Positions 8,849 through 17,123 of a stretch of DNA of 64,000 nt are shown here, piece by piece. Below the pieces are notes generated by a model. That model was not told where the DNA came from, made no database searches, and was given only the letters and a program-made list of their open reading frames with translations. The translations under genes were made by a program, and so were the position numbers. The DNA is from CAWJMD01 sp963700925 (GTDB taxonomy: Bacteria > Actinomycetota > Actinomycetes > Actinomycetales > CAWJMD01), in the NCBI GenBank assembly GCA_963700925.1, contig OY969553.1:682001-746000 (forward strand), read 5' to 3'. How positions within the stretch are numbered: the stretch's first letter is position 1; each line of letters opens with the position of its first letter.

Positions 8849-9781
8849 TCACTTCACGCCGCCGGCGGTGAGACCCGCAACCAGCCGCTTCTCGATCACT
8901 GCGAAGAGCACGACGACGGGCACGATCGCGACGACCGACACACCGAACACGTACTGCCAGGCGGAGTCGTACTGACCCACGAACTTGGTCAATGCCACTG
9001 ACAACGGCTGGTTCTCGGCCGTCGTCAGGATGACGAGGCTGGCTGCGAACTCGTTCCAGCAGGCCACGAAGGTGAAGATGATCGCGGTCACCACGCCGGG
9101 CCAGACGAGCGGCAGCGTGATGCGCCGCAGGGTCTGCAGCCGCGAGGCGCCGTCGAGCATGGCCGCCTCCTCGATCTCGACCGGCACTGAGGCGAAGAAC
9201 GAGTGCATCATCCACACGGCGAAACTCAGGTTGAAGGCTGCGTTGACCAGGATCATCGCCGCCCAGGTGTCGTTGATGCCGACGCTCAGGAACTCGCGGA
9301 ACAGGCCCGACGCGAGCACGGTCGGCTGCAGCATCTGGGTCATCAGCACCAGCAGCAGGAACACCATGCGGCCTGGAAACCGGTGTCGCGCAGTGTAGTA
9401 CGCCGCAGGAAGGGCTACCGCGAGCACGAGCAGCGTCGCCATCACGGCGATCACGATGGTCGACACCAAGTTGTAGGGCAGCGGTGTCTCCGGCGTCGAC
9501 CACATCGTCACGTAGTTCTGCGGAGTCCACTCCTCCGGCAGGTACGTGGCAGGGATGCGCAGGATCTCGGAGCGCTGCTTGAAGGACCCGATCACCATGA
9601 TCAGATAGGGCAGCAGGAACACCAGCGCGACGACGGCGCCGGCGACGGTCAGCACCCAGCGAGGCGTGCTCCCCTGCCCTGCCGACCTGGCATCGGGACC
9701 GCGACCGCGCCGACCGGCACCCCGCTGGGGCGTGGCCTCCGCAGCTCCGACCGCCCCGGCAACGGGTGCGACGGCGGTCAC
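8849..9781 (-). CDS. Carbohydrate ABC transporter permease (MalG-like)
   Basis: This 310-residue permease has a cytoplasmic Gly/Arg-rich N-terminus followed by six membrane segments. It carries the EAA coupling loop near EEAAMLDGASRLQTLRRITLP, the signature by which MalG-type subunits contact the ATPase. I choose the GTG at 9781 because AGGAGGTGG precedes it and it overlaps the upstream permease stop (GTGA). No ATPase gene is in the locus, so a shared MsiK-type ATPase elsewhere is likely, as is usual for actinobacterial CUT1 systems. Confidence 0.92.
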   Translation of the reverse strand: MTAVAPVAGAVGAAEATPQRGAGRRGRGPDARSAGQGSTPRWVLTVAGAVVALVFLLPYLIMVIGSFKQRSEILRIPATYLPEEWTPQNYVTMWSTPETPLPYNLVSTIVIAVMATLLVLAVALPAAYYTARHRFPGRMVFLLLVLMTQMLQPTVLASGLFREFLSVGINDTWAAMILVNAAFNLSFAVWMMHSFFASVPVEIEEAAMLDGASRLQTLRRITLPLVWPGVVTAIIFTFVACWNEFAASLVILTTAENQPLSVALTKFVGQYDSAWQYVFGVSVVAIVPVVVLFAVIEKRLVAGLTAGGVK

Positions 9782-10698
9782 CGGTCCACCTCCTGCATCG
9801 GCTTGACGAGTTTCAGGTAGATCGCGATCACCACGAGGACGATCACGAAGTTCAGCACTGAAAGCGCACTCGCCGTGTCGATCTGGCGGTCGGACTGGAT
9901 GAACTTGAAGATCAGCGTCGTGGTCGTGTCGGCGTCGTAGCCGGGGAGGCTGCCTGTCATCACCTTGAGGATGGGAAGGGAGTTGAAGACGTTGATGAGG
10001 TTGATCAGAACGGCGACCGCCAGCGCCGGGCGCAGGCTCGGCAGGATCACGCTCAGGTACCTGCGCCAGGGACCCGCGCCGTCCATCTGGGCCGCCTCGA
10101 GCAGCTCGGACGGGATCGTCGCCAGCCCCGCCAGCAGGGTGTAGGTCGTAAACGGCAGGGACACGAAGACCGCGATGCCCATCGATGCCAGGAAGGCGGG
10201 CACCGGACGTCTGGTGAACCCGAATCCGGTGTCGAGCAGCCCAATGTCGACGAGGAACTGGTTGATCACGCCGTAGAACGGGTCGAGGCCGTAGTAGAAG
10301 ACGGTCGTCGTCATCACGACGCTTGCCGCCCACGGCACGATCACGGCCAGCCGCACGAGGCGCCGACCGGGAAACGCCTTGTCGAGGAACTGCGCCAGCC
10401 CCATCGAGACGAGAACGGTCACGGCGACGACCCCGAAGGTCCAGACCGCCGTGTTGACGAGCACCTTGTCGAGGGCCCCGAAGTCGAGCACCCGCTGGAA
10501 GTTGGCCCATCCCGCCGAGCCCCTGTCGACCCCCGACTGCGAGATGTCACGCGTCGACGACCAGACCATGTACCCCGCGGGGAAGATCACCACGGTGACG
10601 ATCAGCAGTGTCGCCGGCGCGAGCCACGGCACCGCCGAGGCGAGCCGGCGCAGGGGCGAGGGGCCGGGCCGCCGCAGCTGCAGACTCAGGTCCGTCAT
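9778..10698 (-). CDS. Sugar ABC transporter permease (MalF-like)
   Basis: This 306-residue inner-membrane permease has six membrane segments starting with WLAPATLLIVTVVIFPAGYM. The EAA loop EAAQMDGAGPWRRYLSVILP lies about two thirds along. It pairs with the MalG-like subunit encoded immediately downstream, with a 4 bp overlap. A strong hairpin and 9-bp tandem repeats separate it from the binding-protein gene upstream, which would let the binding protein be made in excess. Confidence 0.92.
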   Translation of the reverse strand: MTDLSLQLRRPGPSPLRRLASAVPWLAPATLLIVTVVIFPAGYMVWSSTRDISQSGVDRGSAGWANFQRVLDFGALDKVLVNTAVWTFGVVAVTVLVSMGLAQFLDKAFPGRRLVRLAVIVPWAASVVMTTTVFYYGLDPFYGVINQFLVDIGLLDTGFGFTRRPVPAFLASMGIAVFVSLPFTTYTLLAGLATIPSELLEAAQMDGAGPWRRYLSVILPSLRPALAVAVLINLINVFNSLPILKVMTGSLPGYDADTTTTLIFKFIQSDRQIDTASALSVLNFVIVLVVIAIYLKLVKPMQEVDR

Positions 10699-10720
10699 GT
10701 GGGCTCCGTGACGTCGTTCG

Positions 10721-10754
10721 GGCAGGGCTGGCAGGGCTGGCAGGGCTGGCAGGA
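10721..10754. repeat. Tandem 9-bp repeat in the permease leader
   Basis: The unit GGCAGGGCT occurs three times in a row and is followed by a partial fourth copy. It lies between the substrate-binding protein stop and the first permease start, immediately next to a strong hairpin. Such short GC-rich tandem units can vary in copy number by slippage. No function is evident beyond a change in leader length. Confidence 0.8.
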
Positions 10755-10759
10755 CCGTG

Positions 10760-10799
10760 CCGATCCGGCCCGGCCGCGAGTGCGGCCCGGCCGGATCGG
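10760..10799 (-). terminator. Strong stem-loop between substrate-binding protein and permease genes
   Basis: Two 18-nt arms, at 10760-10777 and 10782-10799, are complementary except for a single irregularity, with a 4-nt loop. The stem is almost all G/C and begins 5 bp after the binding-protein stop codon. It has no T-run, as is common in actinobacteria. It is probably a partial terminator or an mRNA-stabilising hairpin that raises binding-protein output relative to the permeases. Confidence 0.75.
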
Positions 10800-10804
10800 A
10801 CGGC

Positions 10805-12094
10805 TCAGCTGCCGGCGTCCGCCTTGGCCTGGATCTCCTGCATCACCGCGGCCGGCTCGCTGCCTTGAGCGATCTGACCGACCAGGCTCTGGAGGGCGCC
10901 CTGGGTGGCCGACCAGTTCGGGTTGGTGCTCGGGTAGAACTTCGCGTCCGGCAGAGCCTCCAGGAAGGTGGCGATCTCCACCTTGTCGGCCAGTGCCTCG
11001 GCCCCCGACTGGGTCGTGGGGAGGAAGCCCTCGGCGTCGACGAACCCGGTGTAGACCTCGCTGCTGAAGAAGTAGTCGAGGAACTTCGTGATCGCGTCGG
11101 CCTTGTCGTCGTCGTTCTTGAAGGCCATCAGGTGGTCGGCCACACCGAGGGTGACCGGCTCACCGTCCTTCGTCGGGATCGGGGCCGTCTTGTACTTCAG
11201 TGCCGGGTTCTTCTCGGCGATCTGCCCGACGGTGGGGGGCAGGCCCTCGACCATCGCGATCTTCCCCTGGATGAACACGTCGAGCATCGGCGTGCGGTCG
11301 GTCGCCCCAGGGTCAGGCTGCGTGGCGTTCGAGTCGATCATCTTCTTCATGAACTCGACCGCCTCGAGGTTCTCCGGGGTGTCGACGGTGATCTCCTCGG
11401 CGTCGCCCCAGTCGCCTCCGGCCCCGAACGTCCAGATCGACGTCTCGGCCTGCGCCTCCTCGCTGCCCAGCGGCATCCCGTACCCGTAGAGGCCACCACC
11501 GAGCGCGTTGACCTTCTGGGATGCGGCGAGCAGCTCGTCCCAGGTCGTCGGCGGCGCCGTCACGCCCGCCTGGGCCAGCAGGTCCTCGTTGTAGAACATC
11601 GTGCGGGCCGAGGCGATGAGCGGCAGGCCGTACATCGTGCCGTCGATGGAAGCGTTCTGCGCGAACGACTCCTGGAAGTCCTCCAGCGTCTCCGGCGAGA
11701 GCACCTCCTCGGCCGGGTAGAGGAGCTCGTCGGCGGCGAAGCCTGCGAAGGCGTCGATGTTCAGGATGTCGGGAGCGTCGTCCGACTGCACCTTCGTGGT
11801 GATGACGTCGTTGATGTTGTCCCACGACTCCACCTGGAGGTTCACCGTGATGTCGTCGTTCTCGGCTTCGAAGTCGGAGATGATCCCCTCCCAGAGCGAC
11901 TTGGTCTGGTCGCTGTAGCTGGGCACCATCAGCGAGAGCTCGGTGGAGCCCCCGTCGCCTCCATCGTCGCCGCCGCCGCCGGAGTCGCCGCCGAACCCGC
12001 ACCCGCTCAGCACCAGGGACCCCACCAGGCCGGCCGCGGCCACCCCACTGATCCTGACGGGACCCCTGCCACGGCCTTGTGTCGTCCTACCCAC
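10805..12094 (-). CDS. Sugar ABC transporter substrate-binding lipoprotein
   Basis: The 429-residue product is an extracytoplasmic solute-binding protein of family 1. It has a lipoprotein signal peptide: a basic start, a hydrophobic ISGVAAAGLVGSLVL core, and the lipobox LSGC with a following Gly/Asp/Ser linker. I choose the GTG at 12094, preceded by GGTGGAGG, over an upstream ATG at 12130 that has no evident ribosome site and would give an over-long signal peptide. It is the first gene of an importer operon (binding protein, two permeases, DeoR regulator). The neighbouring NagA suggests that the ligand is an N-acetylated hexosamine or an oligomer of it; that is inference from context. Confidence 0.9.
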   Translation of the reverse strand: MGRTTQGRGRGPVRISGVAAAGLVGSLVLSGCGFGGDSGGGGDDGGDGGSTELSLMVPSYSDQTKSLWEGIISDFEAENDDITVNLQVESWDNINDVITTKVQSDDAPDILNIDAFAGFAADELLYPAEEVLSPETLEDFQESFAQNASIDGTMYGLPLIASARTMFYNEDLLAQAGVTAPPTTWDELLAASQKVNALGGGLYGYGMPLGSEEAQAETSIWTFGAGGDWGDAEEITVDTPENLEAVEFMKKMIDSNATQPDPGATDRTPMLDVFIQGKIAMVEGLPPTVGQIAEKNPALKYKTAPIPTKDGEPVTLGVADHLMAFKNDDDKADAITKFLDYFFSSEVYTGFVDAEGFLPTTQSGAEALADKVEIATFLEALPDAKFYPSTNPNWSATQGALQSLVGQIAQGSEPAAVMQEIQAKADAGS

Positions 12095-12420
12095 TGTCTG
12101 CCTCCACCTCGGCACCGCTGAGGGCGCCATCCGCTTGTCGCCAACTTGAATGATCGAACCTGACAGATTCAGGTGCGGTTCGCTCACAGACCCACCGCCG
12201 CAGGTCATCGTTGCCGCTTATGTCCCGTGCGTCAATGGCTCAACGGTGACTGATTTTTGCCGCTAACGAACGTTCAGTCACTCCGTCGCATGACTGATAC
12301 TGCTCGATACCGTCTAATAGTTGACAGGGACAGTCACCCCAGCCCATCATCGCCTCAACGGCCCACGACGCGAGGACTGAGACAGATGCGCACCGAGCAG
12401 AGCACCGACACGAGGACCAG
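12095..12420. promoter_or_regulatory. Divergent control region of the amino-sugar importer and catabolic operons
   Basis: This 326-bp gap separates the importer operon from the SIS-ROK-nagA-aldolase operon. It is less GC-rich than its surroundings and holds four copies of one heptamer in both orientations: TGACTGA at 12247-12253 and 12291-12297, TCAGTCA at 12274-12280, and a related ACAGTCA at 12330-12336. Their clustering suggests the binding site of the DeoR regulator at 7972-8841. A possible plus-strand promoter pairs TGACTG (12291-12296) with TAATAG (12315-12320), spacing 18. If correct, repressor bound to the third heptamer would occlude the -35 element. Confidence 0.6.
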
Positions 12421-13329
12421 ATGACGACCATGAGCACCACCGGGACACACCTGGCGCGCGAGATCGCGACCCAGCCGGACGACTGGGACGCCGTCGTGCG
12501 ACGCCTGCCCGAGGTGGCCCACCTCCTTCCCTCGGCCGGCGAGCGGGTCGCGGTCGTCGGGTGCGGCACGTCCCTGTACATGGCGCGGTGCTACGCGGCC
12601 CTGCGCGAGCAGGCGGGGCATGGCCTGACCGACGCGTGGCCGGCCAGCGAGCACCGTCTCGAGCGCGGCTACGACCGCATCCTCGCGATCACCCGTTCCG
12701 GCACGACGACCGAGGTGGTCGAGGTGCTGCGCGCCCTGAAGGGCGGCCCGACACCGACGACCGTCATCACCGCGGACGCTGCGACACCGGTGGTCGACCT
12801 CGCCGACCCCTTGATCCTCGCGGAGGTCGACGAGCAGTCCGTCGTGCAGACGCGGTTCGCCACCACGACCCTCGCCCTCCTGAGGGCTGGGCTCGGGCAC
12901 GACGTCGCCGCGCTCGCCGACGAGGCCAGGGCCGTGCTCGCAGCCGGTGACGCCAGCCTCGGGCCCGCCCGCACCGCCGAGCAGATCACGTTCGTCGGAC
13001 GGGGCTGGGGCGTCGGCATCGCGGAGGAGGCAGCGCTGAAGCTGCGGGAGTCGGCCCAGCTCTGGACCGAGTCCTACTCGGCCATGGAGTTCCGCCACGG
13101 GCCGATCTCGATCTCCGCTCCAGGCCGCGTGGTGTGGGCGTTCGGCGAGGTCCCGGTCGGGCTGGCCGACGACGTGGCGCGCACCGGCGCCCACTTCGAG
13201 CACGCCTCGATCGACCCGATGGCGGACCTGCTGCGGGTCCACCTGCTGTGCGTGGTGCGGGCGGCGGGCGCCGGCGTCGACCCGGACAACCCGCGGTCGC
13301 TCTCGCGCTCGATCATCCTCACGCGGTAG
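12421..13329 (+). CDS. SIS-domain sugar isomerase/deaminase (AgaS-like)
   Basis: This 302-residue protein has two SIS (sugar isomerase) domains, the phosphosugar-binding fold of GlmS and AgaS. The first contains VAVVGCGTSLYMA and the phosphate-binding Ser/Thr loop AITRSGTTTEVVEVL; the second contains ITFVGRGWGVGIAEEAALKLRE. The glutaminase domain of GlmS is absent, so the enzyme probably isomerises or deaminates a hexosamine 6-phosphate. The ATG at 12421 has GAGGA upstream; a second ATG at 12430 is an alternative. It heads the operon SIS-ROK-nagA-aldolase. AgaS activity (galactosamine-6-phosphate to tagatose-6-phosphate) is favoured by the tagatose-bisphosphate-type aldolase downstream, but a glucosamine-6-phosphate role is not excluded. 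Confidence 0.85.
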   Translation: MTTMSTTGTHLAREIATQPDDWDAVVRRLPEVAHLLPSAGERVAVVGCGTSLYMARCYAALREQAGHGLTDAWPASEHRLERGYDRILAITRSGTTTEVVEVLRALKGGPTPTTVITADAATPVVDLADPLILAEVDEQSVVQTRFATTTLALLRAGLGHDVAALADEARAVLAAGDASLGPARTAEQITFVGRGWGVGIAEEAALKLRESAQLWTESYSAMEFRHGPISISAPGRVVWAFGEVPVGLADDVARTGAHFEHASIDPMADLLRVHLLCVVRAAGAGVDPDNPRSLSRSIILTR

Positions 13330-13335
13330 GGCGCC

Positions 13336-14352
13336 GTGCCAGGACGCGCCTTCAGCGGGCAGGCTGTGGGTGTGCACTCCCCCCTGCTCGCCGTCGACGT
13401 CGGCGGTACGGACGTCAAGGCCGAGGTCCTGGACGCCGCCGGCCACGTGGTGGTCGACGGACGCGCGCCGACCGACACGGGCACCGGTGCGCTCGACGCG
13501 GTCGTGGCCCTCGGGCGCGACCTGGTCGAGAAGGCCCGTGCGAGTGGCGTGGTCGTCGAGCGCGCTGGCGTCGTCGTCCCGGGCCTCGTCGACCCCGCGA
13601 CGGGGGTCGTGCGCCTTGCGGCGAACGTCCGCTGGCCCTCGCCGTCCGTCGCCCAGGACCTCGCGGACGGCCTCAGCCTGCAGGTCGTCCTGGGCCACGA
13701 CGTCGCGGCGGCCGGGCTGGCCGAGCACCGGCTCGGTGCCGGGCGCGGCGTCGACGACGTGGTGGTGGTCGCCGTCGGCACCGGAATCGCAGCGACGATT
13801 GTCAGCGGTGGACGGGTGCTCACCGGCGGCCGCACCGCTGACGGACGGGTCGGCCAGGCCGGCGAGCTCGGCCACCTTCGCGTGCCGTCGGCGGGCGAGA
13901 GGCTGTGCGGCTGTGGGCAGCTCGGCTGCCTGGAAACCCTCGCCTCCGCCCGAGCGATCGCACGCGACTACACCGAGCTGAGCGGCCAGAGCGTGGCAGG
14001 GGCTGACGAAGTCGTGGCCCGGCTCGCCGAAGACCCTCTGGCACAGCAGGTCTGGGAACGCGCCGTGCAGGGGCTCGCCGAGGGTCTGCTCGCCGCCTGT
14101 GTGCTGGTCGCCCCGTCGCGGGTTGTGGTGGCGGGCGGGCTGTCAGCGGCCGGTGAGGTGCTCCTGACCCCTCTGCGCGAGGCCATGGACGCCCAGTCGC
14201 GGATTGCCGTGGTGCCAGACCTCGTGACCGCCTCGCTCGGCACGCGTGCCGGCGTGATCGGCGCCGCCCTGCTGGCTGCCGACGAGGCCGCCACCGTCTT
14301 CGCTCCCACGAGCCCTGCCGACGCTGCGGGTGCGTCGCAGGCGGTGTCGTGA
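13336..14352 (+). CDS. ROK-family sugar kinase
   Basis: This is a kinase of about 338 residues. The N-terminal phosphate-binding motif is LLAVDVGGTDVKAEVLDAAG, and the ROK zinc site lies in RLCGCGQLGCLETLASA (C-x-C-x-x-x-x-C). The segment LGHDVAAAGLAEHRLGAG contains the probable catalytic Asp. The start is ambiguous: GTG at 13336 (GGTAGGG upstream) or GTG at 13372, nearer to the conserved strand. It follows the SIS gene by 6 bp and overlaps nagA by 4 bp (GTGA). In this operon it probably phosphorylates the imported N-acetylhexosamine at O6, giving the NagA substrate. It is not a DNA-binding ROK regulator, because it has no N-terminal helix-turn-helix. Confidence 0.88.
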   Translation: MPGRAFSGQAVGVHSPLLAVDVGGTDVKAEVLDAAGHVVVDGRAPTDTGTGALDAVVALGRDLVEKARASGVVVERAGVVVPGLVDPATGVVRLAANVRWPSPSVAQDLADGLSLQVVLGHDVAAAGLAEHRLGAGRGVDDVVVVAVGTGIAATIVSGGRVLTGGRTADGRVGQAGELGHLRVPSAGERLCGCGQLGCLETLASARAIARDYTELSGQSVAGADEVVARLAEDPLAQQVWERAVQGLAEGLLAACVLVAPSRVVVAGGLSAAGEVLLTPLREAMDAQSRIAVVPDLVTASLGTRAGVIGAALLAADEAATVFAPTSPADAAGASQAVS

Positions 14353-15551
14353 CCGAGTCGGCACAGGGGCAGGTCCTGGCGTTGCGGGGGCGCGTCGTCG
14401 GACCCGACCGCGTGCACGACGACGGCCTCGTGCTGTGCCGTGACGGTCGCGTGGAGTGGGTGGGCGCGGTCGCCGATGCGCCCGCCGACGGCCCGGAGCT
14501 CCCGGCCTCTCGCGGTTGGACGCTTCTGCCCGGGCTCGTCGACGTGCACTGCCACGGCGGCGGAGGAGCGGGCTTCCCGGACGGCGACCCCGACGGGGTG
14601 CGCGTGGCAGCGGCGTTCCACCGCGCGCACGGCACGACCACACTGCTCGGCAGCCTCGTCTCCGCCCCCATCCGCGAGCTGGACTCGCGGCTGCGCCTGC
14701 TGGCCGATCTGGTGGACGAGGGCGTGCTGGCCGGCATCCACCTGGAGGGGCCGTTCCTGTCGGCCGCGCGGTGCGGCGCGCAGAACCCGGGGGCGCTCGT
14801 TCCCGGTGACCCGCAGGCTCTGTCGACGTGGCTCGAGCTGGGGCGCGGCACCGTCTGCAGCATGACGCTTGCACCCGAGACCGCCTACGCGGCAACGCTT
14901 GTCGACCTTCTCGCCGGCGCGGGTGCCGTCGTGAGCATCGGTCACACCGACGCCGACTCGGCCATGACCACGACGCTCATCGACCACGCCGTCGGTGTCG
15001 GAGCGCGTGTCTCGGCCACCCACCTCTTCAACGGGATGCCGCCGATGCACCATCGCTCCCCCGGGCCGGTCGGTGCGTGCCTGGCGGCTGCCGGTCGCGG
15101 CGATCTCGTGGCTGAGCTGGTCGGCGATGGCGTGCACCTGCACGACGACACGGTGGCGGCGGTGCTCGACCTGGTCGGACCCGACCAGGTCGCCCTGGTC
15201 ACGGACGCCATGGCCGCGGCCGGCCAACCCGACGGCCGGTACGTACTGGGTGGGCGGGCAGTGGATGTGCGGGGTGGCGTCGCGCGCCTCGCGGGGGAAG
15301 AGCCGCAGGAGCAGCGAAGCATCGCAGGCGGCACCGCACGACTCATCGACGTCGTGAGGCGGGCGGCGGCACACCACGGCCTGCACGCGGCGGTGACGGC
15401 GGCCAGCGCCTCCCCGGCCCGGCTTCTCGGCATCGACCACCGGGTGGGGTCGCTGCGAGCGGGCCTAGCCGCAGACGTGCTGGTGACGGACGACGACCTC
15501 GTGCCGGTGGGAGTCCTCGTGCACGGCGACTGGGTGGTGGACCCATCGTGA
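14349..15551 (+). CDS. nagA: N-acetylglucosamine-6-phosphate (or N-acetylgalactosamine-6-phosphate) deacetylase
   Basis: This 400-residue amidohydrolase removes acetate from N-acetylhexosamine 6-phosphate. The metal and substrate residues are visible in order: LVDVHCHGGGGAGFPDG, the Glu of IHLEGPFLS, the His of VSIGHTDA, the His of SATHLFNGMPPMHHRSPG, DGVHLHDD, and the catalytic Asp in LVTDAMAAAG. A substrate loop SIAGGTARL follows. The GTG start overlaps the ROK kinase stop and the gene overlaps the aldolase start by 4 bp. NagA and AgaA orthologues cannot be told apart by eye, so the hexosamine epimer is unresolved. Confidence 0.92.
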   Translation: MTESAQGQVLALRGRVVGPDRVHDDGLVLCRDGRVEWVGAVADAPADGPELPASRGWTLLPGLVDVHCHGGGGAGFPDGDPDGVRVAAAFHRAHGTTTLLGSLVSAPIRELDSRLRLLADLVDEGVLAGIHLEGPFLSAARCGAQNPGALVPGDPQALSTWLELGRGTVCSMTLAPETAYAATLVDLLAGAGAVVSIGHTDADSAMTTTLIDHAVGVGARVSATHLFNGMPPMHHRSPGPVGACLAAAGRGDLVAELVGDGVHLHDDTVAAVLDLVGPDQVALVTDAMAAAGQPDGRYVLGGRAVDVRGGVARLAGEEPQEQRSIAGGTARLIDVVRRAAAHHGLHAAVTAASASPARLLGIDHRVGSLRAGLAADVLVTDDDLVPVGVLVHGDWVVDPS

Positions 15552-16381
15552 CCCTCGTTGCGACTCGCGACATCGTCTCCGCCGCAACATCTCTCGGCCA
15601 GGGCGTGGGTGCGTTCAACGTCATCGCCCTCGAGCACGCCGAGGCGATCGTGGCGGGGGCGGAGCAGGCCGGCCGTCCTGTCGTCCTTCAGGTGTCACAG
15701 AACACCGCCGACTACCACCGCGGGCTCGCGCCCCTTGCGCTCGCGTGCCTGCGGATCGCCGCCGACAGCGGGGTCGACGTGTGCGTGCATCTCGACCACG
15801 CCACCCGGCGCGAGCTGGTCGAGGAGGCAGTCGACCTCGGGCTTGGGTCGGTGATGTTCGACGGCGCCGCGCTCCCATACGCCGAGAACGTCTCCGCCAC
15901 AGCCGATGTCACTGAGTGGTGCCATCACCGCGGCGTGTGGGTGGAGGCTGAGCTCGGAGAAGTCGGTGGCAAGGATGGTGCCCACGCGCCGGGCGTGCGC
16001 ACAGATCCCGACCAGGCGGCTGCCTTCGTGGCCGAGACCGGTGTCGACGCCCTCGCGGTCGCCGTCGGCTCGTCTCACGCGATGCTCACCCGTGACGCCG
16101 TCCTCGATCTTGACCTGGTTGCGGCTCTGCGGCAGCGGGTTCCCGTCCCTCTCGTGCTGCACGGGTCGTCCGGTGTCGATGACGAAGGCCTCCGCGCTGC
16201 CGTCCAGAGCGGCATGGTCAAGGTGAACATCGCGACGCACCTCAACAAGGCGCTCACCGCAGCCGCACGCGAGGCACTGGACGCAGACCCCGACCTGGTC
16301 GACCCGCGCAAGTACCTCGGCCCGGGGCGCGAGGCCGTGACTGCCGAGGTCGCCCGACTGCTGCGGGTGCTGGCGCCCTAG
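15548..16381 (+). CDS. Class II (zinc) ketose-bisphosphate aldolase, tagatose/fructose type
   Basis: This 277-residue aldolase has the class II zinc ligands: His in VCVHLDHATRRELVEEA, His in VAVGSSHAM and His in LVLHGSSG. It also has the signature EAELGEVGGKDG and the phosphate-binding KVNIATHLNKAL. Its length fits the short KbaY/GatY branch rather than the roughly 340-residue Fba of central metabolism. As the last gene of the operon it probably splits tagatose 1,6-bisphosphate. The phosphorylating kinase for the preceding step is not present here. It converges on a phosphatase gene 6 bp away. Confidence 0.88.
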   Translation: MTLVATRDIVSAATSLGQGVGAFNVIALEHAEAIVAGAEQAGRPVVLQVSQNTADYHRGLAPLALACLRIAADSGVDVCVHLDHATRRELVEEAVDLGLGSVMFDGAALPYAENVSATADVTEWCHHRGVWVEAELGEVGGKDGAHAPGVRTDPDQAAAFVAETGVDALAVAVGSSHAMLTRDAVLDLDLVAALRQRVPVPLVLHGSSGVDDEGLRAAVQSGMVKVNIATHLNKALTAAAREALDADPDLVDPRKYLGPGREAVTAEVARLLRVLAP

Positions 16382-16387
16382 TCCGAC

Positions 16388-17062
16388 CTACTCCGACGCC
16401 GACACAGCGGCCGGCGCCTCGGCCACCGGCGGCGGGCCGTCGTGCGGCGGAACGGGCTCGACACCGGGCCAGTTGCGCAGCACCCACCCGTCCGCATCGA
16501 CGAGGACGGTGGCCATGCCACAGTTCGGGATCCACCGCGCGCGAGCGAGGTCGTCGGAGACGTTGTCGCACAACAGAGGCAAGCACAGCGACATCACCCC
16601 GCCGTGGCTGACGACGACGACCGTCTCGCCCCTGTGCTGGTCGGCAATGTCGCCGAGAGCCGCGCGATAGCGGGCCAGCACGTCAGCACCCGACTCCGCG
16701 CCGGGACAGGCCGCCGCGAGGGCACCGTCGAGCCACCGCGCGAACACCGCGGTGACGCCGTCCGCACCTTCCGGCTGGCCGGCGAACCCCCCGACGGAGA
16801 ACTCCTGGAGCCCTTCGACCGGACGAGCGTCCACGCCCAGCACGACGGCGACCTCCGCGCCGGTGGCGGACGCACGCTGCAGAGTCGAGGTGTACACGGC
16901 CGCCACGCGCTCGCCGGCCAAGCGAGCGCCGAGATCGCGACCCTGCTGCTGCCCCAGCGCCGTCAGCTGCCTGTCGGCGTCGCTGACCAGGCCGGGTCCG
17001 TCGTCCTCGGCGTCGCCGTGGCGCACGACGAGCAGGGTCGCCGCGCACTGCAGGTCGCTCAT
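16388..17062 (-). CDS. Histidine phosphatase family protein (phosphoglycerate-mutase-like)
   Basis: This 224-residue protein has the catalytic LLVVRHGDAEDD motif at about residues 10-21, with the phosphorylated His. Further conserved residues are the Arg in YTSTLQRASATGAE and the second His in VVVSHGGVMSL. The start at 17062 is chosen because it lies just before the catalytic strand and has GGTGG upstream. Its length is typical of small broad-specificity phosphatases. A Pro/Ala-rich tail of about 25 residues ends the protein. The substrate is unknown. It is divergent from the aminotransferase gene with 61 bp between the starts. Confidence 0.88.
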   Translation of the reverse strand: MSDLQCAATLLVVRHGDAEDDGPGLVSDADRQLTALGQQQGRDLGARLAGERVAAVYTSTLQRASATGAEVAVVLGVDARPVEGLQEFSVGGFAGQPEGADGVTAVFARWLDGALAAACPGAESGADVLARYRAALGDIADQHRGETVVVVSHGGVMSLCLPLLCDNVSDDLARARWIPNCGMATVLVDADGWVLRNWPGVEPVPPHDGPPPVAEAPAAVSASE

Positions 17063-17123
17063 GCCACCGACCCTAGCCGGGGCACTGTTGGGCGGGCTGC
17101 CGCCGGTGGTGTGGGATGGAACG

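Noticed and set aside
13336..14352. ROK protein as a transcriptional repressor
   Set aside because: It lacks an N-terminal helix-turn-helix and has the kinase phosphate-binding motif; the locus already has a DeoR regulator.
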